Shown here: positions 1-9,292 of the stretch, piece after piece
Position numbering within the stretch: the first letter of the stretch is position 1
Layout: every line of letters begins with the position of its first letter
NCBI GenBank assembly: GCA_040797845.1
Contig: JBFNFA010000011.1
Location: 1 to 64,000, forward strand
Reading direction: 5' to 3'
DNA: 64,000 nt
From: Clostridium_AW sp040797845
GTDB lineage: Bacteria; Bacillota; Clostridia; Clostridiales; Clostridiaceae
Translations under genes and position numbers: made by a program
Notes under the pieces: model-generated
What the model was told of the DNA's origin: nothing
The model's input: only the letters and a program-made list of their open reading frames with translations
The model's database searches: none

Positions 1-171
1 TGACTACCATCCGTAATACTCCCTAACGGATGCTACGTCCCTGGATAAGTTCTTCCCCTAAAGGATAAGGATTTCTAAGAAGCAAAGCTTCTAAGAACTC
101 TCTTAATAACCTTCAGTTGGAGTAAGTATTCCTTTTAAGCAAACTCCATCTGAAGCTAAGAATCACTTGAT
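1..171 (+). repeat. Dispersed structured repeat, family 1, copy A
   Basis: Runs off the left edge of the window. From base 24 to 171 it matches copy B (19683-19830) with the same length and one visible mismatch. It contains an outer ATCCGT/ACGGAT stem, a CTAAGAAGC/GCTTCTAAG hairpin and a terminal CTTCAG..CTGAAG hairpin followed by the conserved end AATCACTTGAT. No ORF is inside. It could be a non-autonomous mobile element or a structured RNA; the sequence alone does not decide. Confidence 0.8.
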
Positions 172-317
172 GTAACTCTATCTATTATTATATGATTTAA
201 AAACATTTTATCAAATGTATCCATACAATATACAAGGTTAATGTTGGAGAATTGGTATTTAATTTGTTAATATAAATATTTTTGTTTTATATTAATCAGA
301 TATTATATAGATTTTTA

Positions 318-1262
318 TTAAGAATTTTTTATTAAATAGGATTCAAGCTTATCTAGTGAAGGTGTTTTTATATTAGATTTTCTTTTAATTTCTAAAAATT
401 CCAAGAACAATAAATTCATTTCATTAATAGCAGCCATGGCATGATCCCCTGCCGCAAGACTTCCAATTTTCGTTCCTGTCACTATTTTAAATGGTAAATA
501 CCATGCCCAATTTGGCCATTTCAGTATCTTTAAAATAGATTTAGGTTCTGGTGGATAACCAAGATTGATTAATACCTCAATTCCTTCCTGCATGGCCTGT
601 AAAGTTAAATATAAAATATCTTTGGATTTAGATATTTTTTTCATATCTCCTTTTGCCCAATGTACAGCATAAGCAATGGGCATAATTACAGCTAAATGGT
701 ATTTTAACCATGAATCAATATTGTCACAGTACCACAACTTTATATTTGTGCCGTCAAAAATTTTGTCTATAATCTTTTTATATTCTGTGTCTTTTATAAT
801 ATTTCCAATAGCAAAATCTACCTTACCTTTGTGTACACTTATAACCCTATTATTTTCACGCCTACCTCCACTTCCTTGGAATCCAAAAAGTAATGTTTTT
901 TCCCCATGAGACATGTTAATAAATTTAGAATAGGTCTTTTCCGCTTCACCGTTATTTCCAACCAATACATATAGTTTACACTTTTCATTCTTAGCTAAAA
1001 TAGGCAGTACATCATCTATCTGTGTTCTTTGCATTACCACAAAAACAGCATCGTACTCATCCATTTTATCAAAGCTATTTACCACATTAACATTGGTTAC
1101 TGTAATTTGCTTTTGAATATGATGTTCTATTATCAATCCTTCATTCTTAAGCGCATCGTAGCGTTTCCCTCTAGCTAAAATATAAACATCATGTCCAACT
1201 TTGCTAAATTCATATGCCAAATAACTGCCAAGAACACCTGCCCCATAAACTAAAATCTTCAT
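318..1262 (-). CDS. Ketopantoate reductase-family protein (ApbA/PanE-like)
   Basis: A 314-residue NAD(P)-dependent reductase of the 2-dehydropantoate 2-reductase family. The N-terminal Rossmann fold is plain (GAGVLGSYLAYEF near residues 7-19), and the C-terminal half is the helical ApbA_C-type domain. Length fits the family. The ATG is preceded by an excellent AAAGGAGG site. No pantothenate gene is nearby, so it may reduce another 2-oxo acid rather than ketopantoate. It is divergent from the SDR gene at 1457 and shares with it an intergenic region holding a Fur-box-like sequence. The family is clear; the substrate is not. Confidence 0.8.
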   Translation of the reverse strand: MKILVYGAGVLGSYLAYEFSKVGHDVYILARGKRYDALKNEGLIIEHHIQKQITVTNVNVVNSFDKMDEYDAVFVVMQRTQIDDVLPILAKNEKCKLYVLVGNNGEAEKTYSKFINMSHGEKTLLFGFQGSGGRRENNRVISVHKGKVDFAIGNIIKDTEYKKIIDKIFDGTNIKLWYCDNIDSWLKYHLAVIMPIAYAVHWAKGDMKKISKSKDILYLTLQAMQEGIEVLINLGYPPEPKSILKILKWPNWAWYLPFKIVTGTKIGSLAAGDHAMAAINEMNLLFLEFLEIKRKSNIKTPSLDKLESYLIKNS

Positions 1263-1336
1263 AAATTTCCCCTCCTTTGATATTCATATATACTACATAT
1301 AACAAATATAGATATTTTCATTTTAAACAAACGATA

Positions 1337-1353
1337 TTGAAACTCATTATCAA
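1337..1353. promoter_or_regulatory. Putative Fur box between divergent reductase genes
   Basis: TTGAAACTCATTATCAA differs from the classic 7-1-7 Fur consensus TTGATAATNATTATCAA at two defined positions. It lies at the -35 area of a rightward promoter whose -10 would be TATAAT at 1362-1367, and within the upstream region of the leftward reductase gene. This suggests iron-responsive control, by inference only. Confidence 0.45.
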
Positions 1354-1456
1354 TAATATCATATAATACTTCTTTTTTCCATATTAACCAAAAGCTCTTT
1401 TCCATAATATGCTATATAATATATATGCATACCTATTATTTAAAGGAGAGAATTTC

Positions 1457-2224
1457 ATGAGTAATCTATTTGATTTGACAGGGAAAGTTGCAATTGTAAC
1501 TGGTGCTTCAAGTGGCATAGGTGTTCAAATTGCTAAAGCACTTGCCAGGCAAGGAGCCAATGTAGCTATACTTGCGAGGAGATATGATAAGTTAACAAAA
1601 GTAGCTAAGGAAATAGAAGCCCTTGGCAGAGAAGCCCTTCCTGTAAGATGTGACGTTACAATAGAAAAGCAAGTAATTACTGCTGTAAATACTGTTTTAA
1701 ATACCTTTGGAAAAATAGATATATTAATGAATAATGCTGGAGTAGATTCCGTAGGTTCTGTTGATTCAATTGATGAATCTGAATGGGATAGAGTTATGGA
1801 TACAAATTTGAAAGGTGTATTTCTGATGTCAAAACACGTTGTAAAACATATGAAGGAAAGAAATTATGGAAAGATTATAAATACCACTTCCGTTTGTGGT
1901 ATTATTGGAGGCAAATATGAACCTCTTCATGCTTATAATGCTTCAAAAGGTGCTGTAATAAGCTTGACTAAGGGCATGGCGGCTTCATTGGCTCGATACG
2001 GAATAACTGTAAATGGAATTGGACCTAGTCTTTTTGAAACAGAAATGACTTCTCCTGCTCTCTTTGAGGAAAGTAGTTTAAATATCTATAATGAAATTTG
2101 TCCTGCTGGAAGACCTGGTAATGCTGGCGAATTAGACGGTGCGGCTATTTATTTTGCCTCTGATGCTTCTAGCTACACCACTGGTCAAACATTATTTATT
2201 GATGGTGGCTTTACATCTATTTAA
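1457..2224 (+). CDS. Short-chain dehydrogenase/reductase (SDR)
   Basis: A classical SDR oxidoreductase of 255 residues. It has the cofactor motif TGASSGIG near the N-terminus, the NNAG motif, and the catalytic pair in YNASK, preceded by the serine of NTTSVCG. The C-terminus has TGQTLFIDGGF, typical of 3-oxoacyl-ACP reductase-like and sugar/alcohol dehydrogenase SDRs. The reading frame extends upstream to 1409, but ATG 1457 follows AAAGGAGAG at good spacing and begins the normal SDR N-terminus, so I chose it. The gene is single, divergent from the ApbA/PanE-like gene, and is followed by a solo hairpin copy of repeat family 1 that may act as a terminator. Substrate unknown. Confidence 0.88.
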   Translation: MSNLFDLTGKVAIVTGASSGIGVQIAKALARQGANVAILARRYDKLTKVAKEIEALGREALPVRCDVTIEKQVITAVNTVLNTFGKIDILMNNAGVDSVGSVDSIDESEWDRVMDTNLKGVFLMSKHVVKHMKERNYGKIINTTSVCGIIGGKYEPLHAYNASKGAVISLTKGMAASLARYGITVNGIGPSLFETEMTSPALFEESSLNIYNEICPAGRPGNAGELDGAAIYFASDASSYTTGQTLFIDGGFTSI

Positions 2225-2245
2225 GTGAAAAGTATCATTAAATAA

Positions 2246-2312
2246 TTTTTAGCTTCAGATGGAGTTTATATGTAAAAATATTTACTCCTGCTGAAGCTAA
2301 GAATCACTTGAT
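2246..2312 (+). repeat. Repeat family 1, solo terminal hairpin (copy D)
   Basis: Holds only the last hairpin of the family (AGCTTCAG..CTGAAGCT with internal GGAGT/ACTCC pairing) plus the conserved end AAGAATCACTTGAT. It starts about 20 bases after the SDR stop codon and may work as its transcription terminator. Confidence 0.6.
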
Positions 2313-2326
2313 CTTTTATAGCAATT

Positions 2327-3397
2327 TTATATATTCATATTTTTAGAACTTTCCTTATTAATTTTCCATTTAAACACAAATTCATCAGAATCTTTTTTAA
2401 ATAAATTTTCAAGTTCTTCTGAATACCCCACGAAGGATGCTTTGCAGTTATTAGAAATATATTCAATAACTTCATCAATTATTTTCTCACCTTTAAATAA
2501 ATCAACCTTATACTCATGTTTATCTGAAAAGACACATACTAATCCATTTGTCCTACCAGCTGGAATAATACCATATACTTTTTTCTTTATAGTTTGTTTA
2601 TACACCCACATTAACTCTTTAAGAGGAAGTGCGAATACTATTTGCTGAGTTTCCACAACTATATAGTTTTCAGTTATAGTAATAGGTCCATTTTTATATA
2701 CATTGTCTGAATTAAGTTCATTATCAATTTTTTCGCAGGCAATTTCAAGATTCCCATCAGAAAAATTCTTAAGACTCTTTAATGCTACAGTATTTTTTCT
2801 CATAAAAACCATATACATAATTAAAATATAAATTATGAAGCAAGCCGCAATCGTAAAAAAAGTTAAAGCTGAATTCATTGGACTTTCATATTGTAAATAT
2901 TGAAAATATGACGCTAATGGAAGCCCATCTGAAAGAGAGTTATTATCTATAATAGCTTCTTGTATAGTTTCTAATTCCATATCTTCAAATTCAATTAATG
3001 TTCCTTTTAATATAAAAGGCCCCTTCTCTTGTTTCATAAACTTTTCATATTGCTTATTTGGAATGGCTATTGTTAATACATAAGTATCTAACTTCATAGC
3101 TACAAATCTTGATTTTACATCCTCTGATACTTTTACTCCCAATTTACTTGTTGTTTCTGTTATTACAACGTCTAGATCATAAATCTCATCTGCTGAAATT
3201 TGTATGTAACTATCGTTGTTAAGAGCTTCATAATACTCCTCTTTATTTTTGACCACCGTTGGATTGTTTGTGTTGTCGTAATATGTATATATACCAATGC
3301 CCATGGATACTAAAGCAGCTACTGCACAAAGTGCTAGTGCCATAATTCTATAAGTCCATCTTTTTTTATAGACCTTCATAAAACTCGATTTTTTCAT
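2327..3397 (-). CDS. Uncharacterised two-helix membrane protein
   Basis: A 356-residue protein I do not recognise with certainty. It has one hydrophobic segment near residues 16-36 and a second near 178-197. The loop between them (about 140 residues) would be outside the cell. After the second helix comes a soluble C-terminal domain of about 155 residues, with the alternating pattern of a bacterial PH-like (YcxB-type) beta domain: ITENYIVVETQQIVFALPLK followed by a WVYKQ strand. A strong GAGGAGG ribosome site precedes the ATG. It stands alone, convergent with the SDR gene. Possibly an envelope or stress protein; no function is claimed. Confidence 0.75.
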   Translation of the reverse strand: MKKSSFMKVYKKRWTYRIMALALCAVAALVSMGIGIYTYYDNTNNPTVVKNKEEYYEALNNDSYIQISADEIYDLDVVITETTSKLGVKVSEDVKSRFVAMKLDTYVLTIAIPNKQYEKFMKQEKGPFILKGTLIEFEDMELETIQEAIIDNNSLSDGLPLASYFQYLQYESPMNSALTFFTIAACFIIYILIMYMVFMRKNTVALKSLKNFSDGNLEIACEKIDNELNSDNVYKNGPITITENYIVVETQQIVFALPLKELMWVYKQTIKKKVYGIIPAGRTNGLVCVFSDKHEYKVDLFKGEKIIDEVIEYISNNCKASFVGYSEELENLFKKDSDEFVFKWKINKESSKNMNI

Positions 3398-3616
3398 TTA
3401 AGAAATCCTCCTCTTTGCATATCTCTTTCGTCAACAGTTTCTATTATATGAATTTTTTGCTATATTGTCCATATTTTTAATATAAAATTAAATCTTATAT
3501 TAATTTCAATTAACTTAGTAACTTTATAGAAATCTTTCATCCACATTTCTTAAATTTTAACTCTAAAGTAAATTGTGGTAAAATTAAATTAATACTTATA
3601 AAGGGGTGTTTTATAT

Positions 3617-4654
3617 ATGAAATATAACGAAGAGACGATAAAATATTATTTAAATAACATCTTAACCACACCAAGTCCTAGTGGATGTACTGAAAAAGTA
3701 ATAGATTACATAAAAAAAGAGCTAGACATTATTGGAGTGCCTTATAGTCTAACTAACAAAGGTTGTCTTTTAGTTACTATTCAAGGGAAAAACAATGAAT
3801 ATGGAAAAGTTTTTTCTGCTCATATAGATACTTTAGGTGCTATGGTAAAGAGTATAAAATCTAATGGTTCTCTATCCTTTAGTACCGTTGGTGGATACAT
3901 GATGAATTCCGTGGAAGGCGAAAATTGTATAGTAGAAACATTAGAGGGAAAACAATACACTGGAACAATTCAAAGCATTAAACCTTCTGTTCATATAAGT
4001 GATGATGCTCGTGATCTTAAAAGAATTCCAGAAAACATGGAAGTTATATTAGATGAAAAGGTGTTTTCTAAAGAAGATACTAAAAAATTAGGTATAGAAG
4101 TAGGAGACTTTATATTTTTTGATACAAGAACTATATTTACACCTAATGGTTTTGTAAAAAGCAGACATTTAGACGATAAAGCAAGTGCTGCCATATTATT
4201 ATATGCTGTAAAATACTTGGTTGAAAATAAAATAGAGCTTCCATATACAACAAGCTTTTTTATAACAAACTATGAAGAGGTTGGCCATGGTGCCTCTGCC
4301 GCTATTCCTGATAATACTAAAGAGTTCATAGCTGTAGATATGGGAGCCCCAGGGCTAGATCAAAATTCCTCTGAATATGCAGTATGTATTTGTGCCAAGG
4401 ACTCCTCCGGTCCTTATGACTTAGATATTCGTAAAAAACTTGTGAAGCTATGCAAAGATAATAACATCTCATACAAAGTGGATATATATCCTCACTATGG
4501 TTCAGATGCCTCTGCTGCTCTTAGAGCTGGATGGGATATTAAAACCGGACTTATTGGTACAGGGGTTTTCGCTTCCCATGGATATGAAAGAACTCACATG
4601 GAAGGAATTTTAGCAACTTTAGATTTAGTCATTAAATATTGTGAACTTCAATAG
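3617..4654 (+). CDS. M42-family metallo-aminopeptidase
   Basis: A 345-residue dinuclear metal peptidase of family M42 (glutamyl aminopeptidase, also annotated as endoglucanase/FrvX-like). Visible metal and catalytic motifs are AHIDTLGAMV (first His-Asp), the bridging Asp in HLDDKASA, the Glu-Glu pair in NYEEVGHGAS, DMGAPG, and the late His of FASHGYERTH. These proteins form large cytoplasmic dodecameric peptidases that trim peptides, consistent with peptide-fermenting anaerobes. The ATG has an AAGGGGTG site. It is monocistronic, with its own terminator at 4690-4732. Confidence 0.9.
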   Translation: MKYNEETIKYYLNNILTTPSPSGCTEKVIDYIKKELDIIGVPYSLTNKGCLLVTIQGKNNEYGKVFSAHIDTLGAMVKSIKSNGSLSFSTVGGYMMNSVEGENCIVETLEGKQYTGTIQSIKPSVHISDDARDLKRIPENMEVILDEKVFSKEDTKKLGIEVGDFIFFDTRTIFTPNGFVKSRHLDDKASAAILLYAVKYLVENKIELPYTTSFFITNYEEVGHGASAAIPDNTKEFIAVDMGAPGLDQNSSEYAVCICAKDSSGPYDLDIRKKLVKLCKDNNISYKVDIYPHYGSDASAALRAGWDIKTGLIGTGVFASHGYERTHMEGILATLDLVIKYCELQ

Positions 4655-4689
4655 CTTTATTTTAAATAAATCTAAGGATTGTAACTCTA

Positions 4690-4732
4690 AGTTAAGGATA
4701 AAAATTTTAATTTATCCTTAACTATTTTTTTT
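4690..4732 (+). terminator. Rho-independent terminator of the M42 peptidase gene
   Basis: A perfect 13-bp stem AGTTAAGGATAAA / TTTATCCTTAACT, then A and a run of eight T. It overlaps the stop codon of the convergent gene ending at 4718 and probably acts on both strands. Confidence 0.85.
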
Positions 4733-5752
4733 ACTCTTAGGATGTATTTCACTCTTATCCTTTTCAAAAATACAACCAAAATATATCATTTTTTTATATT
4801 CTTCTAGGGGCTTTCCCGATTCATAAGATAAGTTAGGTATAAGCTTTTCTAGTTCACTCTTATCTATTCTATCTTCTAAATAATTTATGATAGCTTCTAC
4901 CATATCACTTCCCTTTTTAACCCCTTCTTCATAAAGATCTTCGGCACTCTTGTTAGTTTTTTCTTTTAGATTACAAGGGTGATTCCACTGAACATTTTTT
5001 TTATTTAAGTAATCATATTCATATATAATCTTCTCAGGATTTAAAAGTATTTTGGCCTTATTTTTTTTATTAATAACTATCTCTAATAATGTGAGCAATA
5101 TATTCTTCCCTAAATTTGTGTCCATTAAAAATTTAAAACTACTTTTCATATCATTGTAACAATACTGTAATAAGTAATCTTTTATTTTCAAACTATAAAC
5201 TTCATATAAGGCAGAAGAGTAAGTTTCCTCAAGAATTCTAGGAACCTTTTTTCCTATATCTATTTCATTATGTATGGTTCCTTTACTTTTATTTTTACCT
5301 CTAATATCCTCTAATTCTAACATACTAATTATGTTTTCTAATTCTCTGTGATAAAAATCATACTTTTTTGTGCCTGCAATATCTGGATGATATATTCCCC
5401 CGAAGTAATATATAAAGGGATGCATAGTAGTATCTAAAGCATAGTGAGTCACAAATCCCAATGTATAAGATAATAAGCACTGAAAATCTTCTTTTGTTTT
5501 AGTCTCCTTTATTTTATCTACAAAATACATTATAAACTCTCTAGTTTTATCCGTATGCATTCTCTGCCCTAGTTTCTTCACTCTTTTATGTTTGCTAGGT
5601 ATAAGTACGCAGTAATACAAAAATATATCTGGTCCTTGAGCTCCGTACTGATATATTTTATTATTTTCTTTAATTATATTTCTATATTTTACATCTTGTA
5701 TATCACTAAAGACTTCACTTGCTCCTAACACATGTGTCCATGCTCCTGGCAT
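4718..5752 (-). CDS. Zinc-dependent phospholipase C-like protein
   Basis: A 344-residue protein of the zinc-dependent phospholipase C/S1-P1 nuclease-like fold. The N-terminus PGAWTHVLGASEVF supplies the first Trp and His ligands, GAQGPDIFLYY provides an Asp, and HYALDTTMHPFIYYF provides His/Asp ligands, all as in the PLC family. There is no signal peptide, unlike secreted clostridial alpha-toxin, and the C2-like lipid-binding domain is missing. It is therefore probably an intracellular housekeeping relative common in clostridia rather than a toxin. The end is highly charged and may be flexible. Monocistronic. Confidence 0.8.
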   Translation of the reverse strand: MPGAWTHVLGASEVFSDIQDVKYRNIIKENNKIYQYGAQGPDIFLYYCVLIPSKHKRVKKLGQRMHTDKTREFIMYFVDKIKETKTKEDFQCLLSYTLGFVTHYALDTTMHPFIYYFGGIYHPDIAGTKKYDFYHRELENIISMLELEDIRGKNKSKGTIHNEIDIGKKVPRILEETYSSALYEVYSLKIKDYLLQYCYNDMKSSFKFLMDTNLGKNILLTLLEIVINKKNKAKILLNPEKIIYEYDYLNKKNVQWNHPCNLKEKTNKSAEDLYEEGVKKGSDMVEAIINYLEDRIDKSELEKLIPNLSYESGKPLEEYKKMIYFGCIFEKDKSEIHPKSKKNS

Positions 5753-5877
5753 AATATCTCCCCCTAAAGATTTAACATTTTAATCCTAGGATTCTCATTT
5801 GTAAAATTTATTATTCACCAAAGTTCCATATCACAGTGGATTTCTATGTTAAACTATTACCTATGCTGAGTGCACAT

Positions 5878-5913
5878 AAAAAATCCCCAAAGTAGAACTA
5901 ATCTACTTTGGGA
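5878..5913 (-). terminator. Terminator downstream of cstA
   Basis: An 11-bp stem CCCAAAGTAGA/TCTACTTTGGG, read leftward and followed by GATTTTTT. It lies just past the cstA stop codon. Confidence 0.85.
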
Positions 5914-5929
5914 GAAAGGTTTATAGACA

Positions 5930-7408
5930 TTATGCTTTTTTAGTTTCGCTAATCGACTTATTATTACTTATTTTCATTAAAAATAATCCATATATTATTA
6001 TTGCTGCAATTATTCCAACTACATTGCCTATAGGTATGCTACCTATAGAAGAGGTAATACCAAATCCTTCTGGTGCAACTATAATATAAGATATACTTAC
6101 TACGGTCATGAAAACTGCTGGAATTGATGCCAGAAAATGAGGTTTTTTAATATGATTAAGATACACTGCGGAAGCCCATAAAACAACTGTGGCTAATGAC
6201 TGATTTGACCATGCAAAATATCTCCAAATTATAGTGAAATCGACTTTAGTTAATATAAATCCAATTACAAATAATGGTATGCTTATAAACAATCTATTTT
6301 TTATCTTGTCTTGTTTATAATTTATAGAATCTGCTATAGTAAGTCTTGCACTTCTAAATGCAGTGTCTCCTGAAGTTACAGGACAAGCTACTACACCCAG
6401 TATTGCTAATGCTCCCCCTACTTTCCCTAGTAAGGAATTACATATTATGCTTACCACCCAAGCTGTATTACTTTTGTTTGCAACCATAGCTTCATTTAAC
6501 TTTCCTACCCCATCTGTTCCTCCTGGACCTGCAAAGAAACTCATTGCCGCCGCTGCCCATATTAAAGCAACTATGCCTTCCGCGATCATAGAACCATAAA
6601 ATATTGATCTACCTTGCTTTTCACTAGTTATACATCTAGCCATTAATGGTGACTGAGTTGAATGGAACCCCGATATTGCACCACAAGCTATGGTAACGAA
6701 AAGCACTGGAAATAGTGGTGTAGTAGCCCCATTAACATGCATATTTCTTAGGTTAGCTGGTGTTATTTCTGGTATAGGATATCCTTTTATAATAAGCATT
6801 CCTCCAACACCTAGCGCCATTATTAGCAAGCATACACCGAATAATGGATATATCTTACCTATTAATTTATCTATAGGAAGTAAAGTAGCTAATATATAAT
6901 AAGCAAAAATTACATAAAGCCAAAAGGTAACATTTAATTTTTCAGGTGTTAAACCTGCAAGTAATCCTGCTGGCCCAGTTACAAAAACCACACCAACTAA
7001 TATTAATAAAACTACTGAGAAAACTCTCATAAACTGCCTAAATCCATTTCCTAAGTATTTTCCAACGATTTCTGGTATACTAGCACCATCATGTCTTACA
7101 GATAGCATTCCAGAGAAATAGTCATGAACTCCTCCAGCGAATATGGATCCAAATACTATCCATAGAAATGCTGCAGGACCAAACATAGCTCCAAGTATTG
7201 CTCCAAAAATAGGACCAAGTCCTGCTATGTTTAAAAATTGAATTAAAAATATCTTCCATGCTGGTAGTGGTACAAAGTCAACTCCATCCTCTAATCTTAT
7301 TGCTGGAGTTTTTATACTTTCATCTGCCCCAAAGACTTTTTCAACAATTTTTCCATAAATAAAATAACCTACCACAAGGGCAATAACAGAAATTATAAAT
7401 GATACCAT
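5930..7408 (-). CDS. cstA: CstA-family carbon starvation/pyruvate transporter
   Basis: A 492-residue polytopic membrane protein of the CstA family, the shorter Gram-positive form. Typical stretches are the N-terminal VVGYFIYGKIVEKVFG, PAWKIFLIQFLNIAGLGPI, GSIFAGGVHDYFSGMLSVRH and SGFHSTQSPLMARC. Family members BtsT and CstA of E. coli import pyruvate and are implicated in peptide use. It is divergent from a LytS/LytT-type sensor pair, the same partnership as BtsSR-btsT in E. coli, which supports pyruvate or a related acid as signal and substrate. The leftward -10 TATAAT lies at 7490-7495, with a poor -35 and AAGGTT repeats upstream, suggesting activator-dependent expression. Confidence 0.9.
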   Translation of the reverse strand: MVSFIISVIALVVGYFIYGKIVEKVFGADESIKTPAIRLEDGVDFVPLPAWKIFLIQFLNIAGLGPIFGAILGAMFGPAAFLWIVFGSIFAGGVHDYFSGMLSVRHDGASIPEIVGKYLGNGFRQFMRVFSVVLLILVGVVFVTGPAGLLAGLTPEKLNVTFWLYVIFAYYILATLLPIDKLIGKIYPLFGVCLLIMALGVGGMLIIKGYPIPEITPANLRNMHVNGATTPLFPVLFVTIACGAISGFHSTQSPLMARCITSEKQGRSIFYGSMIAEGIVALIWAAAAMSFFAGPGGTDGVGKLNEAMVANKSNTAWVVSIICNSLLGKVGGALAILGVVACPVTSGDTAFRSARLTIADSINYKQDKIKNRLFISIPLFVIGFILTKVDFTIIWRYFAWSNQSLATVVLWASAVYLNHIKKPHFLASIPAVFMTVVSISYIIVAPEGFGITSSIGSIPIGNVVGIIAAIIIYGLFLMKISNNKSISETKKA

Positions 7409-7489
7409 AAAACCATCCTCCCCAAATTTTATTAAGTAAAGCTTTTCAACCCATTACTTATGGAAAATTATACTAAAATACTTTTCTAT

Positions 7490-7560
7490 ATTATACGAAT
7501 TTTCTGTGAATAGTTATATTTTAAGGTTGAATAACCTATTTATACCATTAAAGGTTATTT
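7490..7560 (-). promoter_or_regulatory. Putative activator-dependent cstA promoter
   Basis: Leftward -10 TATAAT (7490-7495) without a recognisable -35. Upstream of it are two direct AAGGTT hexamers at 7523 and 7551 (28-bp period) with a nested AAGGTT/AACCTA inverted element. This is a plausible binding area for the neighbouring LytTR regulator, although the 28-bp period is wider than the roughly 21-bp spacing usual for LytTR sites. Confidence 0.35.
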
Positions 7561-7618
7561 ATATTAATTCAATTCTATGTAATAATGTTAATTGAATTGA
7601 ATTTAAGAGGTGTATCAT

Positions 7619-9292
7619 ATGTTATATATTCAACTGTTACAAAATATGTCTTTAATTGCTCTATCTTCTTATATATTTAACCAAATTGCTTTAAGTAAAA
7701 AACTTTTAATAAAAGATTCTAAATGGAATAAAGTTATAATTATTATTTTTTTTAGCATATTATCAATTTTAGGCACTTACACAGGTATAGATGTTAATCC
7801 AAAAATAAATCCTCCAAGTTTAAATTTTGCTTCAAAGTATCCCTATGCATTAGCAAATACTAGACCAATAGGTGCCATTACTGCTGGATACATCGGAGGC
7901 CCTTTGGTTGGAATGATTGTAGGAAGTATTGCAGGACTTCAAAGATATTATATCGGTGGCTTTACTGCTCTTGCCTGTGGTGTAGCTACTGTAGTAGAAG
8001 GTTTGTGTGGGGGCATAGCTCATAGACTATCTAAAAAGAAGGAATTAGATCCTAAGCTAGGCTTTGTAGTTGGAGTTATAGCTGAAATTTTACAAATGAT
8101 TATAATTTTAATTTTATCTAGACCCTTTAAAGAAGCATTAGAACTAGAAAAAATAATTGCCCTACCAATGATATTGATCAATTCTATTGGTGTAGTAATT
8201 TTTATTAATATAACCAACAATGCTGTAGAACAATACAATAGAATAGGTGCCTATCAAGCAGAAAAAGCCCTTCTTATTGCTGAAAAAACCTTAGATTATT
8301 TAAAGAAGGGAGTTAATAAAGAAACATCAGAAAAAGTATGTAAAATAATTTATGATAGTAGCAATTATAAAGGAGTTTTCGTAGCAAATTCTTCTCAAAT
8401 ATTAAGTTATCATGGAGAAGAATTAAATTTAGATACCCTAGATAGTTCATTAGAGAACTATTATAAGAATCCTGATTATAAATTTATTACCTTAAAAGAA
8501 GATGATATGGAAAAAACCATATTTTTTATACCAATTTTTTATCAAAACAATCTGGAAGCCATAATAGGTTTATATTTAAAATCACCTAAATATGCTGATG
8601 AGTATTTTATACAATTTACAAAACAATTAGGAAGGCTGTTGTCTACACAATTAAATATTTATAATTTAAATAAAGCTGTGGAAGAAGCTTATCGAGCTGA
8701 ATACAAAGCTCTAAGGGCTCAAATTCACCCTCATTTCTTATTTAATGCGCTAAATACTATATCTTCCTTTTGTAGAACTAATCCTAATAAGGCTAGAGAA
8801 TTAATATTAGATCTATCAAATTATTTTAGAAGTACTTTAAAGCGAGATGAGGAATTTTTAACATTAAAAGAAGAGATTGAATTTTTAAATTCCTATCTCT
8901 CTATAGAAAATGCACGTTTTGGAGATAGACTAAAAGTTAATATTGATATACCTGATAATCTTTTAGAATATAAAATACCAGTTTTTATACTTCAACCTCT
9001 TATAGAAAATTCTATAAAGCATGGAATTCTACCTAAGCCTTCTGGTGGTAATATAGATGTTAAAGTAGTATGTGAAGAGGACAAGCTACGATTTCTAATA
9101 AAAGATGATGGTGTAGGCATTGAAGAAAGTATTTTAAAAGACATTTTTAATAATTCTAGAATAGGATTATATAATGTAAATGAGAGGCTTAAACTCTTAT
9201 ATGGAGAAAATTATTGTCTTAATATTAAAAGTGCTGTAAGCAAAGGAACAGAGGTAAGCTTTGTAATTCCTAAGGAGGTACGATTAAATTGA
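7619..9292 (+). CDS. LytS/BtsS-type sensor histidine kinase
   Basis: A 557-residue sensor kinase. The first ~190 residues form the multi-helix 5TM-5TMR_LYT sensor. A GAF-like segment follows (about 200-340), then the His_kinase domain with the phosphorylation site in QIHPHFLFNALNTIS and a HATPase with LQPLIENSIKHGI and DDGVGI. The frame opens at GTG 7610, but AAGAGGTG overlaps that codon; ATG 7619 has correct spacing and was chosen. It overlaps the regulator gene by 4 bases. Its nearest functional model is E. coli BtsS or YpdA, which sense pyruvate and control CstA-type transporters, matching the divergent cstA. Confidence 0.88.
   Translation: MLYIQLLQNMSLIALSSYIFNQIALSKKLLIKDSKWNKVIIIIFFSILSILGTYTGIDVNPKINPPSLNFASKYPYALANTRPIGAITAGYIGGPLVGMIVGSIAGLQRYYIGGFTALACGVATVVEGLCGGIAHRLSKKKELDPKLGFVVGVIAEILQMIIILILSRPFKEALELEKIIALPMILINSIGVVIFINITNNAVEQYNRIGAYQAEKALLIAEKTLDYLKKGVNKETSEKVCKIIYDSSNYKGVFVANSSQILSYHGEELNLDTLDSSLENYYKNPDYKFITLKEDDMEKTIFFIPIFYQNNLEAIIGLYLKSPKYADEYFIQFTKQLGRLLSTQLNIYNLNKAVEEAYRAEYKALRAQIHPHFLFNALNTISSFCRTNPNKARELILDLSNYFRSTLKRDEEFLTLKEEIEFLNSYLSIENARFGDRLKVNIDIPDNLLEYKIPVFILQPLIENSIKHGILPKPSGGNIDVKVVCEEDKLRFLIKDDGVGIEESILKDIFNNSRIGLYNVNERLKLLYGENYCLNIKSAVSKGTEVSFVIPKEVRLN

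Noticed and set aside
4718..5752. Phospholipase C-like protein as an alpha-toxin
   Set aside because: No signal peptide and no C-terminal C2-like domain; probably an intracellular relative.
7523..7560. A rightward terminator formed by AAGGTT..AACC
   Set aside because: Stem too short and no T-tract; better read as regulatory repeats.
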